This document shows, piece by piece, positions 1 through 6,735 of a stretch of DNA of 7,463 nucleotides (its first letter is position 1; the number at the start of each line of letters is the position of its first letter). The notes beneath the pieces were generated by a model. That model did no database searches and was not told the DNA's origin. It worked only from the letters and a program-made list of their open reading frames with translations. Position numbers and translations under genes: made by a program. Source of the DNA: Sporichthyaceae bacterium (GTDB lineage Bacteria; Actinomycetota; Actinomycetes; JACCYY01); the NCBI GenBank assembly GCA_013696235.1, contig JACCYY010000131.1, positions 1-7,463 on the forward strand, read 5' to 3'.

Positions 1-2037
1 CAGGAACGCATCCCGGCTGATCTCGGCACGGCCGTGAACATCTGCTCCATGGTCTTCGGCAACCTCGGCAAGGGCTCCGGGACCGGAGTGGCGTTCACGC
101 GCGACCCCGGCTCCGGCCAACAGGGCGTGTACGGGGACTACCTGGAGAACGCGCAGGGCGAGGACGTCGTCGCCGGGATCCGCAACACCCTGCAGCTCCA
201 GGCGCTCGAGCAGATCGACCAGCAGAGCTACGGCGAGCTCATGTCGATCATGGAAACTCTCGAGAACCACTACCGCGACCTGTGCGACATCGAGTTCACG
301 ATCGAGAGCGGCAAGCTCTGGATGCTCCAGACGCGGGTCGGCAAGCGCACGGCAGGGGCCGCGTTCCGCATCGCCACGCAGCTCGTGGACCAGGGCCTGA
401 TCGACCTCGACGAGGCCCTCACCCGCGTCACCGGGGCTCAGCTCGCCCAGCTGATGTTCCCGCGCTTCGACGACTCGTCCGACGCCACGCCGATCGCCAC
501 CGGCATGAGCGCCTCACCCGGTGCCGCGGTCGGCAAGGCGGTGTTCGACTCCGACCGGGCCGAGACGATGGCCGCCAACGGCGACCAGGTGATCTTGGTC
601 CGTCGCGAGACCAACCCTGACGACCTCAACGGCATGATCGCCGCGCAGGGGATCCTGACCAGCCGCGGTGGCAAGACGTCCCACGCCGCTGTGGTCGCCC
701 GCGGCATGGGCAAGACGTGCGTGTGCGGCGCGGAGGAGCTCGACGTCGATCTCAAGAACCGTCGCTTCGTGACACGCGGCGGCACGACGATCGCCGAGGG
801 CGACGTGATCTCCATCGACGGCACGAGCGGCGACGTGTATGCCGGCAAGGTGCCGGTCATGCCCTCCCCGGTGGTGCAGTACTTCGAGGGCACGATCACT
901 GGCGATGCGATCGACGGCGGCCAACCTGACGAGCTCGTCCTCGCGGTCCACCGGTTGATCACCCACGCCGACGAGGCACGCCAGATGCGCGTACGGGCCA
1001 ACGCCGACACCCCTGAGGACGCCGAGCGAGCGCGTCGTTTCGGCGCCGAGGGGATCGGCCTGTGCCGGACCGAGCACATGTTCCTCGGCGACCGCCGTCA
1101 GCACGTGGAGGACCTGATCCTGGCCGCGGGCGATGACGAGCGCCAGGCGGCGCTGGACGCGCTCGAGCCGTTGCAGCGCGCTGACTTCGTGGGGATCTTC
1201 GAGGCGATGGACGGGCTGCCGGTCACCGTCCGGCTGCTCGACCCGCCGCTGCACGAGTTCCTGCCCGACTTCACCGAGCTGTCGGTGCGGGTCGCCCTGG
1301 CGGAGGAGCGCGGCGAGGACGCCGGGCGAGAGCAAGCGCTGCTCGACGCCGTCCGCCGCCTGCACGAGTCGAACCCCATGCTCGGCCTGCGCGGCGTCCG
1401 GCTCGGCCTGATCGTCCCGGGCCTCTACGGGATGCAGGTCCGGGCGATCGCCGAGGCCGCGGCCGAGCTCAAGGCCGCGGGCAAGGACCCGCGCGTGGAG
1501 ATCATGGTCCCGCTGGTCGGGGCCGTCCAGGAGCTGGAGTCGATCCGTGACGACGCGCGCAAGATCCTGGCCGAGGTGCAGCAGTCGACCGGGCAGGACC
1601 TCGACGCCCTGGTCGGCACCATGATCGAGGTGCCACGGGCCGCGCTCACAGCCGGCCAGATCGCAGAGGCGGCCGAGTTCTTCTCGTTCGGCACGAACGA
1701 CCTCACCCAGATGGGCTGGGGGTTCTCCCGCGACGACGTCGAGTCGGCGTTCTTCAGCCGCTATCTCGAGCTCGGCATCTTCGGAGTGTCGCCGTTCGAG
1801 TCGCTCGACGTCGAGGGCATCGGTCGCCTCGTCCGGATCGCCACCGAGGAGGGCCGAGCCGCCCGCCCCGGGCTCAAGGTCGGCGTGTGCGGGGAGCACG
1901 GCGGCGACCCGGACTCGATCCACTTCTTCGCCGAGGTCGGCCTGGACTACGTCTCCTGCTCACCGTTCCGGGTGCCGGTGGCCAGGCTCGAGGCCGGACG
2001 GGTCGCGGTCGCCAGCGCCGGCAGCGACAGCCGCTGA
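1..2037 (+). CDS. ppdK: Pyruvate, phosphate dikinase, C-terminal part (5' end outside window)
   Basis: Cytoplasmic enzyme interconverting pyruvate + ATP + Pi and phosphoenolpyruvate + AMP + PPi through a phosphohistidine. The frame is open from base 1, giving 678 codons. About 220-230 N-terminal residues appear to be missing, judged from the known position of the catalytic His in the family (about 455 of 874). Visible parts, in fragment numbering: end of the ATP-grasp domain (to about 120, with MLQTR at 108-112); phosphohistidine swivel domain (about 162-280) with [13 protein letters not shown], catalytic His228; and a PEP/pyruvate TIM barrel (about 325-678) with [30 protein letters not shown] and GVCGEHGGD, whose Cys630 is the acid/base residue. 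All key residues are intact. Its stop lies 8 bases before dgt, suggesting co-transcription. PEP synthase and enzyme I share the swivel domain, but the Cys-Gly-Glu-His motif and barrel layout favour PPDK. Confidence 0.97.
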   Translation, partial: QERIPADLGTAVNICSMVFGNLGKGSGTGVAFTRDPGSGQQGVYGDYLENAQGEDVVAGIRNTLQLQALEQIDQQSYGELMSIMETLENHYRDLCDIEFTIESGKLWMLQTRVGKRTAGAAFRIATQLVDQGLIDLDEALTRVTGAQLAQLMFPRFDDSSDATPIATGMSASPGAAVGKAVFDSDRAETMAANGDQVILVRRETNPDDLNGMIAAQGILTSRGGKTSHAAVVARGMGKTCVCGAEELDVDLKNRRFVTRGGTTIAEGDVISIDGTSGDVYAGKVPVMPSPVVQYFEGTITGDAIDGGQPDELVLAVHRLITHADEARQMRVRANADTPEDAERARRFGAEGIGLCRTEHMFLGDRRQHVEDLILAAGDDERQAALDALEPLQRADFVGIFEAMDGLPVTVRLLDPPLHEFLPDFTELSVRVALAEERGEDAGREQALLDAVRRLHESNPMLGLRGVRLGLIVPGLYGMQVRAIAEAAAELKAAGKDPRVEIMVPLVGAVQELESIRDDARKILAEVQQSTGQDLDALVGTMIEVPRAALTAGQIAEAAEFFSFGTNDLTQMGWGFSRDDVESAFFSRYLELGIFGVSPFESLDVEGIGRLVRIATEEGRAARPGLKVGVCGEHGGDPDSIHFFAEVGLDYVSCSPFRVPVARLEAGRVAVASAGSDSR

Positions 2038-2045
2038 CGACCCAG

Positions 2046-3308
2046 GTGACCGACCTCGTCGGCTACGACAACGCCGACACCGAGCGCTGGGCCGACGAGC
2101 CGCCGAAGCGGTGGACCCGGACGGCGTTCGAGCGGGATCGCGCCCGGATCATGCACAGCTCCGCGCTGCGCCGGCTCGCCGCCAAGACCCAGGTGCACGG
2201 GCCGGGCGCGGACGACTTCGTCCGGAACCGTCTCACCCACTCGCTCGAGGTCGCCCAGATCGGGCGCGAGCTCGGGCAGACGATCGGCTGCGACCCTGAC
2301 CTGGTCGACGCGGCCTGCCTCGCGCACGACCTCGGCCACCCGCCCTTCGGCCACAACGGCGAGGTCGCGCTCGACGAGTTCGCGCAGATGTGCGGCGGTT
2401 TCGAGGGCAACGCCCAGACCCTGCGCGTGCTCACCCGGCTCGAGGCCAAGACGTTCCGACCGGACGGCGGGCCGGCCGGGCTCAACCTCACCCGGGCCGC
2501 GCTCGACGCCGCGATGAAGTACCCGTGGCGCCGGGGAGAGCTTGGTGCGGGGACCAAGTTCGGTGCGTACGACGACGACCTGGCCGTGTTCGGCTGGGTA
2601 CGCGCCGGCGCTCCCGAGCGTCAGCCTTGCCTTGAGGCGCAGGTCATGGATCTCGCCGACGACGTCGCGTACTCCGTGCACGACTTCGAGGACGGCATCC
2701 AGGCCGGGCAGATCGATCCCGCCCGGCTCGGGGGCGAGCGGGACGCCGTCGTGGCGGTGGCCCGGTCGACGTACGCGCCGCTGGTCGACGACGCGACGCT
2801 GCTCGCGGCGTACGAGCGGCTGTGCTCGCTGGCGTACTGGCCGGTCGCCCACGACGGGAGCCGCCGCGCGTCGGCGGCGCTCAAGACCACGACGAGCCAG
2901 CTGATCGGGCGGTTCTGCAGCGCGGTCGAGGCCGCCACCCACGAGCGGTACACCCACGAGCCACTCACCCGGTACTCCGCCTCGCTGGTCGTACCGGACG
3001 CCACGCGGCACGAGATCGCCGTGCTCAAGGGCGTCTCTGCGCACCTGGTCATGTTCACCGCCGATCGCACCGACGGGCTGCTCGCCGAGCGTCAGCTGCT
3101 CGGCCGGCTCGCCGAGCACCTGCTCGAACGCGCGCCCGGCACGCTCGACCCGGCGTTCCGCGACGACTGGGCGGAGGCGCCGGACGACGGCGCGCGGCGC
3201 CGCGTCGTCGTCGACCAGGTCGCCTCGCTCACCGATCCCTCGGCGGTCGCGCTCGCCCGCCGGCTCGAGGAGCCCCCGGGACCGGCACCGGGCCGGGTTC
3301 AGGGGTGA
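2046..3308 (+). CDS. dgt: Deoxyguanosinetriphosphate triphosphohydrolase-like protein (HD domain)
   Basis: Predicted cytoplasmic enzyme that splits dNTPs (dGTP in the founding member) into deoxynucleoside and triphosphate, trimming the nucleotide pool. The 420-residue protein is of normal length for the shorter bacterial Dgt-like group. The metal-binding HD set is complete: His65 in [10 protein letters not shown], His94-Asp95 in [15 protein letters not shown], and an Asp of the Asp205-Asp206 pair in [34 protein letters not shown] near the N terminus is also typical of the family. I chose GTG 2046 because the protein then starts at the usual place just before the ERWxDEP-like segment. The open frame extends upstream, but only as a shadow of ppdK. 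No clear Shine-Dalgarno is visible, and with 8 bases after the ppdK stop, coupling to ppdK is likely. The real nucleotide preference cannot be read from sequence. Confidence 0.95.
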   Translation: MTDLVGYDNADTERWADEPPKRWTRTAFERDRARIMHSSALRRLAAKTQVHGPGADDFVRNRLTHSLEVAQIGRELGQTIGCDPDLVDAACLAHDLGHPPFGHNGEVALDEFAQMCGGFEGNAQTLRVLTRLEAKTFRPDGGPAGLNLTRAALDAAMKYPWRRGELGAGTKFGAYDDDLAVFGWVRAGAPERQPCLEAQVMDLADDVAYSVHDFEDGIQAGQIDPARLGGERDAVVAVARSTYAPLVDDATLLAAYERLCSLAYWPVAHDGSRRASAALKTTTSQLIGRFCSAVEAATHERYTHEPLTRYSASLVVPDATRHEIAVLKGVSAHLVMFTADRTDGLLAERQLLGRLAEHLLERAPGTLDPAFRDDWAEAPDDGARRRVVVDQVASLTDPSAVALARRLEEPPGPAPGRVQG

Positions 3309-3513
3309 CCGCGTCGAGAGTGTCCAGCTGGGCCGGGTCGACCACCTGCCAGCTTGTGGAACGCCGCCGATCGACGGTATCCGCGCGGTCCGGTCTGTCG
3401 GCGCGTGCGGCACCCGGATCGCGGCGGTCGTACCCGACCAGTCCGGCGGTCGCGAGATCGGGTACGTCGAGGTCGAGCCCTGCCGCAGGCGTGGTGTCGG
3501 CCGGGGAGCCGGC
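3307..3513 (+). pseudogene. Possible GNAT acetyltransferase remnant between dgt and the HU gene
   Basis: This covers most of the 274-base gap 3309-3582. In frame 1 the stretch has no stop and shows coding-like periodicity: my hand count over 65 codons (3307-3501) gives about 78%, 57% and 83% G+C at codon positions 1, 2 and 3. The translation includes IGYVEVEPCRRRGVGRG (from 3457), which resembles GNAT motif A: a beta strand followed by the R/Q-x-x-G-x-G loop that binds the acetyl-CoA pyrophosphate. There is no ATG, GTG or TTG in this frame before 3538 and no recognisable GNAT C-terminal half, so it cannot be an intact gene. A GTG at 3305 overlaps the dgt stop in another frame; one lost base near 3310 would join it to this frame. 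Alternatives are a chance match in Arg/Gly-rich high-GC sequence, or plain non-coding DNA. Confidence 0.3.
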
Positions 3514-3524
3514 CCGATCGGGCC
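3499..3524. promoter_or_regulatory. Overlapping inverted repeats with a perfect 14-bp palindrome upstream of the HU gene
   Basis: GGCCGG (3499-3504) and CCGGCC (3509-3514) form a 6-bp stem with a GGAG loop. This overlaps a perfect 14-bp palindrome, GGCCCGATCGGGCC (3511-3524). The palindrome ends 17 bases before the proposed -10 box at 3542, so it covers the -35 region, a usual place for a repressor operator. A terminator for ppdK-dgt is the alternative, but no T-run follows. G+C-rich palindromes arise by chance in such DNA, so confidence is low. Confidence 0.3.
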
Positions 3525-3541
3525 CGGTCGCCCTCGATTGC

Positions 3542-3547
3542 TAGGGT
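3542..3547 (+). promoter_or_regulatory. Putative -10 box (TAGGGT) of the HU gene
   Basis: TAGGGT fits the actinobacterial TANNNT -10 consensus and stands out in an otherwise very G+C-rich region. The start point would be near 3554, leaving a leader of about 30 bases that contains the ribosome binding site. No TTGACA-like -35 is visible at the expected spacing, which is common in this group. Confidence 0.45.
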
Positions 3548-3569
3548 CGGGTCCCCGTCATCGTGAGCT

Positions 3570-3575
3570 GGAAGG
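3570..3575 (+). promoter_or_regulatory. Ribosome binding site of the HU gene
   Basis: GGAAGG lies 7 bases before GTG 3583. This spacing decides the start of the HU gene in favour of GTG 3583 over the in-frame TTG at 3538. Confidence 0.6.
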
Positions 3576-3582
3576 CTGTCCT

Positions 3583-4230
3583 GTGAACCGATCTGAGCTC
3601 GTGAGCGCGCTCGCCTCCCGTGCAGGTGTCTCCAACACCGAGGCCGACAAGGTGCTGGGTGCGCTGCAGGAGGTCGTTGTTGAGCAGGTCGCCGGCGGTG
3701 AGAAGGTCCAGATCACCGGCTTCCTCTCGGTCGAGCGAGTCGAGCGCGCCGCCCGTACGGGCCGCAACCCGGCCACCGGCGCGGAGCTCCAGATCCCGGC
3801 CGGCTATGGCGTCAAGGTGACCGCCGGCAGCTCGCTCAAGAAGGCAGTCAAGAGCGACTGCCCTCCGCACCGCGGTGCGCATCGCGATGTGGTCGGGACC
3901 GCGCAACATCTCGACCGTGCTGATGCGCTCGTTCGGCGCGCGTTCCGACACGGTCGTCGTCGACGAGCCGTTCTACGCCTGCTACCTGGCCGTGACCGGG
4001 CTGGATCATCCTCGACGCGACCTGGTCCTCGCCGGCCAGCCCACTGCCTGGCGGGATGTCGTCGCCAGGCTCACGGCACCGCTGCCCGCCGGCACCAAGA
4101 TCAGCTACCACAAGCACATGGCCCAGCACCTGCTCCCGGCAATCGACCGGGGATGGATCGGCGCGCTCACCAACGCCTACCTGATCCGGGACCCGGACGA
4201 GGTCGTCGCCTCGTACGCGCGGGTGCGTGA
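3583..4230 (+). CDS. HU-family nucleoid DNA-binding protein with an anomalous read-through C-terminal tail
   Basis: Nucleoid-associated protein that binds and bends DNA as a dimer. Residues 1-92 are a complete HU core: helical N terminus (NRSELVSALASRAGVS), then residues 46-65, which match the HU/IHF signature (Gly46-Phe47, Arg55, Arg58, Gly60, Asn62-Pro63, Thr65). Pro63 is the intercalating proline at the arm tip. The core ends in IPAGYGVKVTAGSSLKKAVK. HU proteins of this short type stop here, but no stop is present. The frame runs on for 123 codons to TGA 4228-4230, overlapping the sulfotransferase gene in another frame. The predicted tail is rich in Arg, His, Pro and Ala and lacks the Lys-Ala repeats of actinobacterial HupB/HupS tails. 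The core is certain; the tail may not be real protein, or the stop may have been lost by mutation or sequencing error. The functional core spans 3583-3858. Confidence 0.75.
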   Translation: MNRSELVSALASRAGVSNTEADKVLGALQEVVVEQVAGGEKVQITGFLSVERVERAARTGRNPATGAELQIPAGYGVKVTAGSSLKKAVKSDCPPHRGAHRDVVGTAQHLDRADALVRRAFRHGRRRRAVLRLLPGRDRAGSSSTRPGPRRPAHCLAGCRRQAHGTAARRHQDQLPQAHGPAPAPGNRPGMDRRAHQRLPDPGPGRGRRLVRAGA

Positions 4231-4582
4231 CGAGCCGACGCTGGACGATCTCGGGTACGCCAGGCAGGTCGAGCTGCACCGCTCCTTCGGCGGACCGGTC
4301 ATCGACGCCCGCGACCTGCTCCGCGACCCGCCGGGCCTGCTGGCAGCGCTGTGCGCGGCGCTGGGCATCGGGTTCGACGAGCACATGCTGCGCTGGGCGT
4401 CGGGCCCGCGTGCGACGGACGGTGTCTGGGCACCGCACTGGTACGGCTCGGTGCTGCGCTCGACCGGCTTCGCGCCGTACCGCCTGCCGACCGAACCGCT
4501 GCCCGACCGGCTCCGGCCGATCGCGGACGCCGCGCGTCCGCTCTACGACCAGCTCTTCGCCGAGCGCCTCACGACCGGCTGA
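3875..4582 (+). CDS. Sulfotransferase-like P-loop family protein
   Basis: A 235-residue protein with sulfotransferase-fold marks. The N-terminal beta strand and loop RIAMWSGPRNIST (residues 2-14) correspond to the 5'-phosphosulfate-binding loop. LIRDPDEVVASYAR (103-116), with Arg105 and Ser113, corresponds to the 3'-phosphate-binding motif of PAPS-dependent enzymes. VVDEPFYACYL and SYHKHMAQHLLP are further features I associate with this bacterial subfamily, members of which have sometimes been labelled aminotransferases by error. The acceptor substrate is unknown and PAPS use is inferred from fold only. Start choice: GTG 3875 keeps the first beta strand whole; ATG 3887 is an in-frame alternative. 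Neither has a visible Shine-Dalgarno, and both lie inside the over-long HU frame. There is no signal peptide or membrane segment, so it is presumably cytoplasmic. It ends 74 bases before dnaG. Confidence 0.85.
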   Translation: MRIAMWSGPRNISTVLMRSFGARSDTVVVDEPFYACYLAVTGLDHPRRDLVLAGQPTAWRDVVARLTAPLPAGTKISYHKHMAQHLLPAIDRGWIGALTNAYLIRDPDEVVASYARVRDEPTLDDLGYARQVELHRSFGGPVIDARDLLRDPPGLLAALCAALGIGFDEHMLRWASGPRATDGVWAPHWYGSVLRSTGFAPYRLPTEPLPDRLRPIADAARPLYDQLFAERLTTG

Positions 4583-4630
4583 GCGGCCGCGCAACGGAGC
4601 TCGCGCGGGCTGTGCACGGTCGAGGTCCAC

Positions 4631-4644
4631 CGTCCGGGCGGACG
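4631..4644. promoter_or_regulatory. Inverted repeat abutting the dnaG -10 box
   Basis: CGTCCG (4631-4636) and CGGACG (4639-4644) are perfect 6-bp arms around a GG centre, and the repeat ends directly at the TAGGAT -10 box. In this position it could be an operator in the promoter spacer or, if transcribed from upstream, a hairpin after the sulfotransferase gene. No T-run follows, so intrinsic termination is not supported. Confidence 0.3.
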
Positions 4645-4657
4645 TAGGATCCGCACG
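4645..4657 (+). promoter_or_regulatory. Leaderless promoter of dnaG
   Basis: TAGGAT (4645-4650) matches the TANNNT -10 consensus and is followed by exactly six bases before GTG 4657. Transcription would thus start at the first base of the start codon, giving a leaderless mRNA, a common arrangement in actinobacteria. No Shine-Dalgarno precedes the GTG, which fits. The -35 region has no clear hexamer. Confidence 0.55.
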
Positions 4658-6636
4658 TGGCAGGGCGGATCCGCGAGGAGGACATCGCGCTGGTCCGGGA
4701 ACGCACCCGCATCGAGGACGTGGTGGGCGCCCAGCTCCAGCTTCGGAGCGCCGGCGGCGGGTCGCTCAAGGGGCTCTGCCCCTTCCACGACGAGAAGTCG
4801 CCGTCGTTCCACGTCACGCCGGCGAAGCAGTTCTTCCACTGCTTCGGCTGCCAGGAAGGTGGCGACGTGATCGACTTCGTGATGAAGGTCGACCACCTGT
4901 CGTTCGCCGAGGCGATCGAGCGGCTGGCCGGGCGTACGGGCGTCACGCTGCGGTACGAGGAGGGCGGGAGCGCGCCGATCCGGCAGACCGGGGGGCGCCA
5001 GCGCCTGGTCGAGGCGAACGCGGCGGCCTCGGCGTTCTACCGGGACCGGCTCGAGGCGCCGGACGGCGAGGTCGGCCGTCGCTTCCTCACCGAGCGAGGC
5101 TTCGACGCGGCGGCCGCGAAGCAGTTCGCCGTCGGGTACGCCCCGGACAGCTGGGATGCGCTGTCCCGGCACCTGCGCGGCCAGAAGTTCAGCGACCAGG
5201 AGCTCCGCCTCGCCGGGCTCGCCGGGGACGGGCAGCGCGGGCTCTACGACCGGTTCCGCAACCGCCTGGTCTGGCCGATCCGCGACCTTTCCGGCGACGT
5301 CATCGGGTTCGGGGCCAGGAAGCTGTCGACCGATCCGGGCGACGACAGCCCCAAGTACCTCAACACGCCGGAGACCACCCTCTACCGCAAGTCCCAGGTC
5401 CTGTACGGGGTGGACCTCGCAAAGCGCGACATCATCCGGCGGTTCCAGGCCGTGATCGTCGAGGGTTACACCGACGTGATGGCGTGCCACCTGGCGGGAG
5501 TCACCACGGCGGTCGCCACCTGCGGCACGGCGTTCGGTGAGGACCACACCCGGGTGCTGCGTCGTCTGCTCATGGACCAGCGGGAGTTCCGCGGTGAGGT
5601 GATCTTCACCTTCGACGGTGACGCTGCCGGGCAGAAGGCCGCACTGCGCGCGTTCGAGGGCGACCAGCACTTCGTCACGCAGACGTTTGTCGCGGTCGAG
5701 CCGGATGGCCTCGACCCGTGCGAGGTGCGGATCAAGAAGGGGGACGCGGCGGTCCGCGACCTGGTCGCCAGCCGAGTCCCGCTGTACGAGTTCGCGATCC
5801 GCAGCGTCCTGGACCGCCATGACCTCGAGACGAACGAGGGCCAGCTCGCCGCCCTGGACGCCGCGGCGCCGATCATCAACGGGATGAAGGACCGGGCGCT
5901 CCGGCAGCGCTACGCAGTCAGCCTCGACAAGTGGCTCGGCCTGCTCGACGAGGTGTTCATCAGCCACCGCATCGGCGATGCCGCCAAGGCCGCCGCGCGG
6001 CGACCGGCTGACCGGCGCGGTGAGGCTCGACCGACGGGCAGCCAGGGCGAAGCGCCGGCCCATGGCGCCGCGGGAGACCCGGGAGCCGTCGACCGCCAGA
6101 GCGAGCACGGAACGACCCGGTCCGGCAGCACGATGACCCTCCCCGACCCCCGTGACCCGGCCGCTCTCGACGAGCGCGAGGCGCTCAAGCTGGCGGTGCA
6201 GCAGCCGGCGCTCGCCGGCTCGGCGTTCGACCACCTGCCGGCCGAGGCGTTCACCTACCCGGTGCACGCCCTCATCCGGGCTGCCATCGCTGCCGCCGGC
6301 GGCGCTGCTGCAGTCGCCGAGGAGGGTGACCGGGGCGGCACCTGGGTGCAGGCGCTCCGCACGCACACGACCGACGAGGTCGCCCGGGGCCTGCTGAGCG
6401 CGCTCGCGGTCGAGCCGCTGCGCGCGGACGGACCTCCGACCCTGCGCTATGCCTCGGCCCGGATCGCCCGGGTCGAGGAGGTCGCCACCACTCGGCGGGT
6501 GCTCCAGCTGAAGTCGCGGTTGCAGCGGCTCAACCCGGTGGACGAGCCGGAGACCTACAACCGGCTCTTCGGGCAGCTCGTCGCGCTCGAGGGCGAGCGG
6601 ATCGCGCTGCGCGAGCGGGCGATCGGCAACCTCTGA
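4657..6636 (+). CDS. dnaG: DNA primase
   Basis: Makes the RNA primers for chromosome replication and works with the replicative helicase DnaB at the fork. The 659-residue length is normal for actinobacterial primase. Domains in order: CHC2 zinc-binding domain (about 1-100) with ligands Cys41, His44, Cys62 and Cys65 in LCPFHDEKSPSFH and FFHCFGCQEGGD; catalytic core with RFRNRLVWPIRDL and PKYLNTPET; TOPRIM metal site with Glu269 in VIVEGYTDVM and Asp320/Asp322 in FTFDGDAAG; a charged, Gly/Ala/Arg-rich and probably flexible linker (about 443-492); and a C-terminal helicase-interaction domain (about 495-659). All catalytic residues are present. GTG 4657 gives the standard N terminus (RIREEDIALVRERTRIEDVV) and sits at the predicted transcription start. 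A sigma factor gene follows 99 bases downstream. Confidence 0.97.
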   Translation: MAGRIREEDIALVRERTRIEDVVGAQLQLRSAGGGSLKGLCPFHDEKSPSFHVTPAKQFFHCFGCQEGGDVIDFVMKVDHLSFAEAIERLAGRTGVTLRYEEGGSAPIRQTGGRQRLVEANAAASAFYRDRLEAPDGEVGRRFLTERGFDAAAAKQFAVGYAPDSWDALSRHLRGQKFSDQELRLAGLAGDGQRGLYDRFRNRLVWPIRDLSGDVIGFGARKLSTDPGDDSPKYLNTPETTLYRKSQVLYGVDLAKRDIIRRFQAVIVEGYTDVMACHLAGVTTAVATCGTAFGEDHTRVLRRLLMDQREFRGEVIFTFDGDAAGQKAALRAFEGDQHFVTQTFVAVEPDGLDPCEVRIKKGDAAVRDLVASRVPLYEFAIRSVLDRHDLETNEGQLAALDAAAPIINGMKDRALRQRYAVSLDKWLGLLDEVFISHRIGDAAKAAARRPADRRGEARPTGSQGEAPAHGAAGDPGAVDRQSEHGTTRSGSTMTLPDPRDPAALDEREALKLAVQQPALAGSAFDHLPAEAFTYPVHALIRAAIAAAGGAAAVAEEGDRGGTWVQALRTHTTDEVARGLLSALAVEPLRADGPPTLRYASARIARVEEVATTRRVLQLKSRLQRLNPVDEPETYNRLFGQLVALEGERIALRERAIGNL

Positions 6637-6723
6637 CCCGCTGGCGGCCGGTCCTGGCCCTCGGACCCGGCGACGACATCCACACCGTCCCCGCAAACGC
6701 GTCGGGGTACGGCACCGAAGGGG

Positions 6724-6729
6724 CAGACT
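6724..6729 (+). promoter_or_regulatory. Weak candidate -10 box (CAGACT) of the sigma factor gene
   Basis: CAGACT matches TANNNT at the conserved second and last positions but not the first. It lies exactly six bases before ATG 6736, the same geometry as the dnaG promoter, so a leaderless transcript is possible. A GAAGGGG at 6717-6723 could instead be a ribosome binding site, but its 12-base spacing is long. Transcription from dnaG may also reach this gene, as no clear terminator lies between. Confidence 0.25.
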
Positions 6730-6735
6730 GGACCC

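Noticed and set aside
514..1923. A 469-codon minus-strand open frame opposite ppdK
   Set aside because: Shadow of ppdK with no motif of its own.
1947..3413. A 488-codon minus-strand open frame opposite dgt
   Set aside because: Low-complexity Arg/Gly/Val/Pro composition and full overlap with an intact dgt; a shadow frame.
3305..3544. A GTG-started 79-codon frame overlapping the dgt stop codon
   Set aside because: The GTGA junction is attractive, but the translation is Ser/Arg/Ala/Thr-rich with no motif, and the coding-like periodicity of this stretch belongs to a different frame.
4227..5540. A 437-codon + strand open frame spanning the sulfotransferase end and dnaG start
   Set aside because: Arg/Ala/Gly-rich out-of-frame translation of two genes that both carry clear family motifs.
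6637..6735. Possible terminator hairpin after dnaG (GGCC-rich repeats near 6645-6660)
   Set aside because: Arms are short, imperfect and G+C-rich by background, and no T-run follows.
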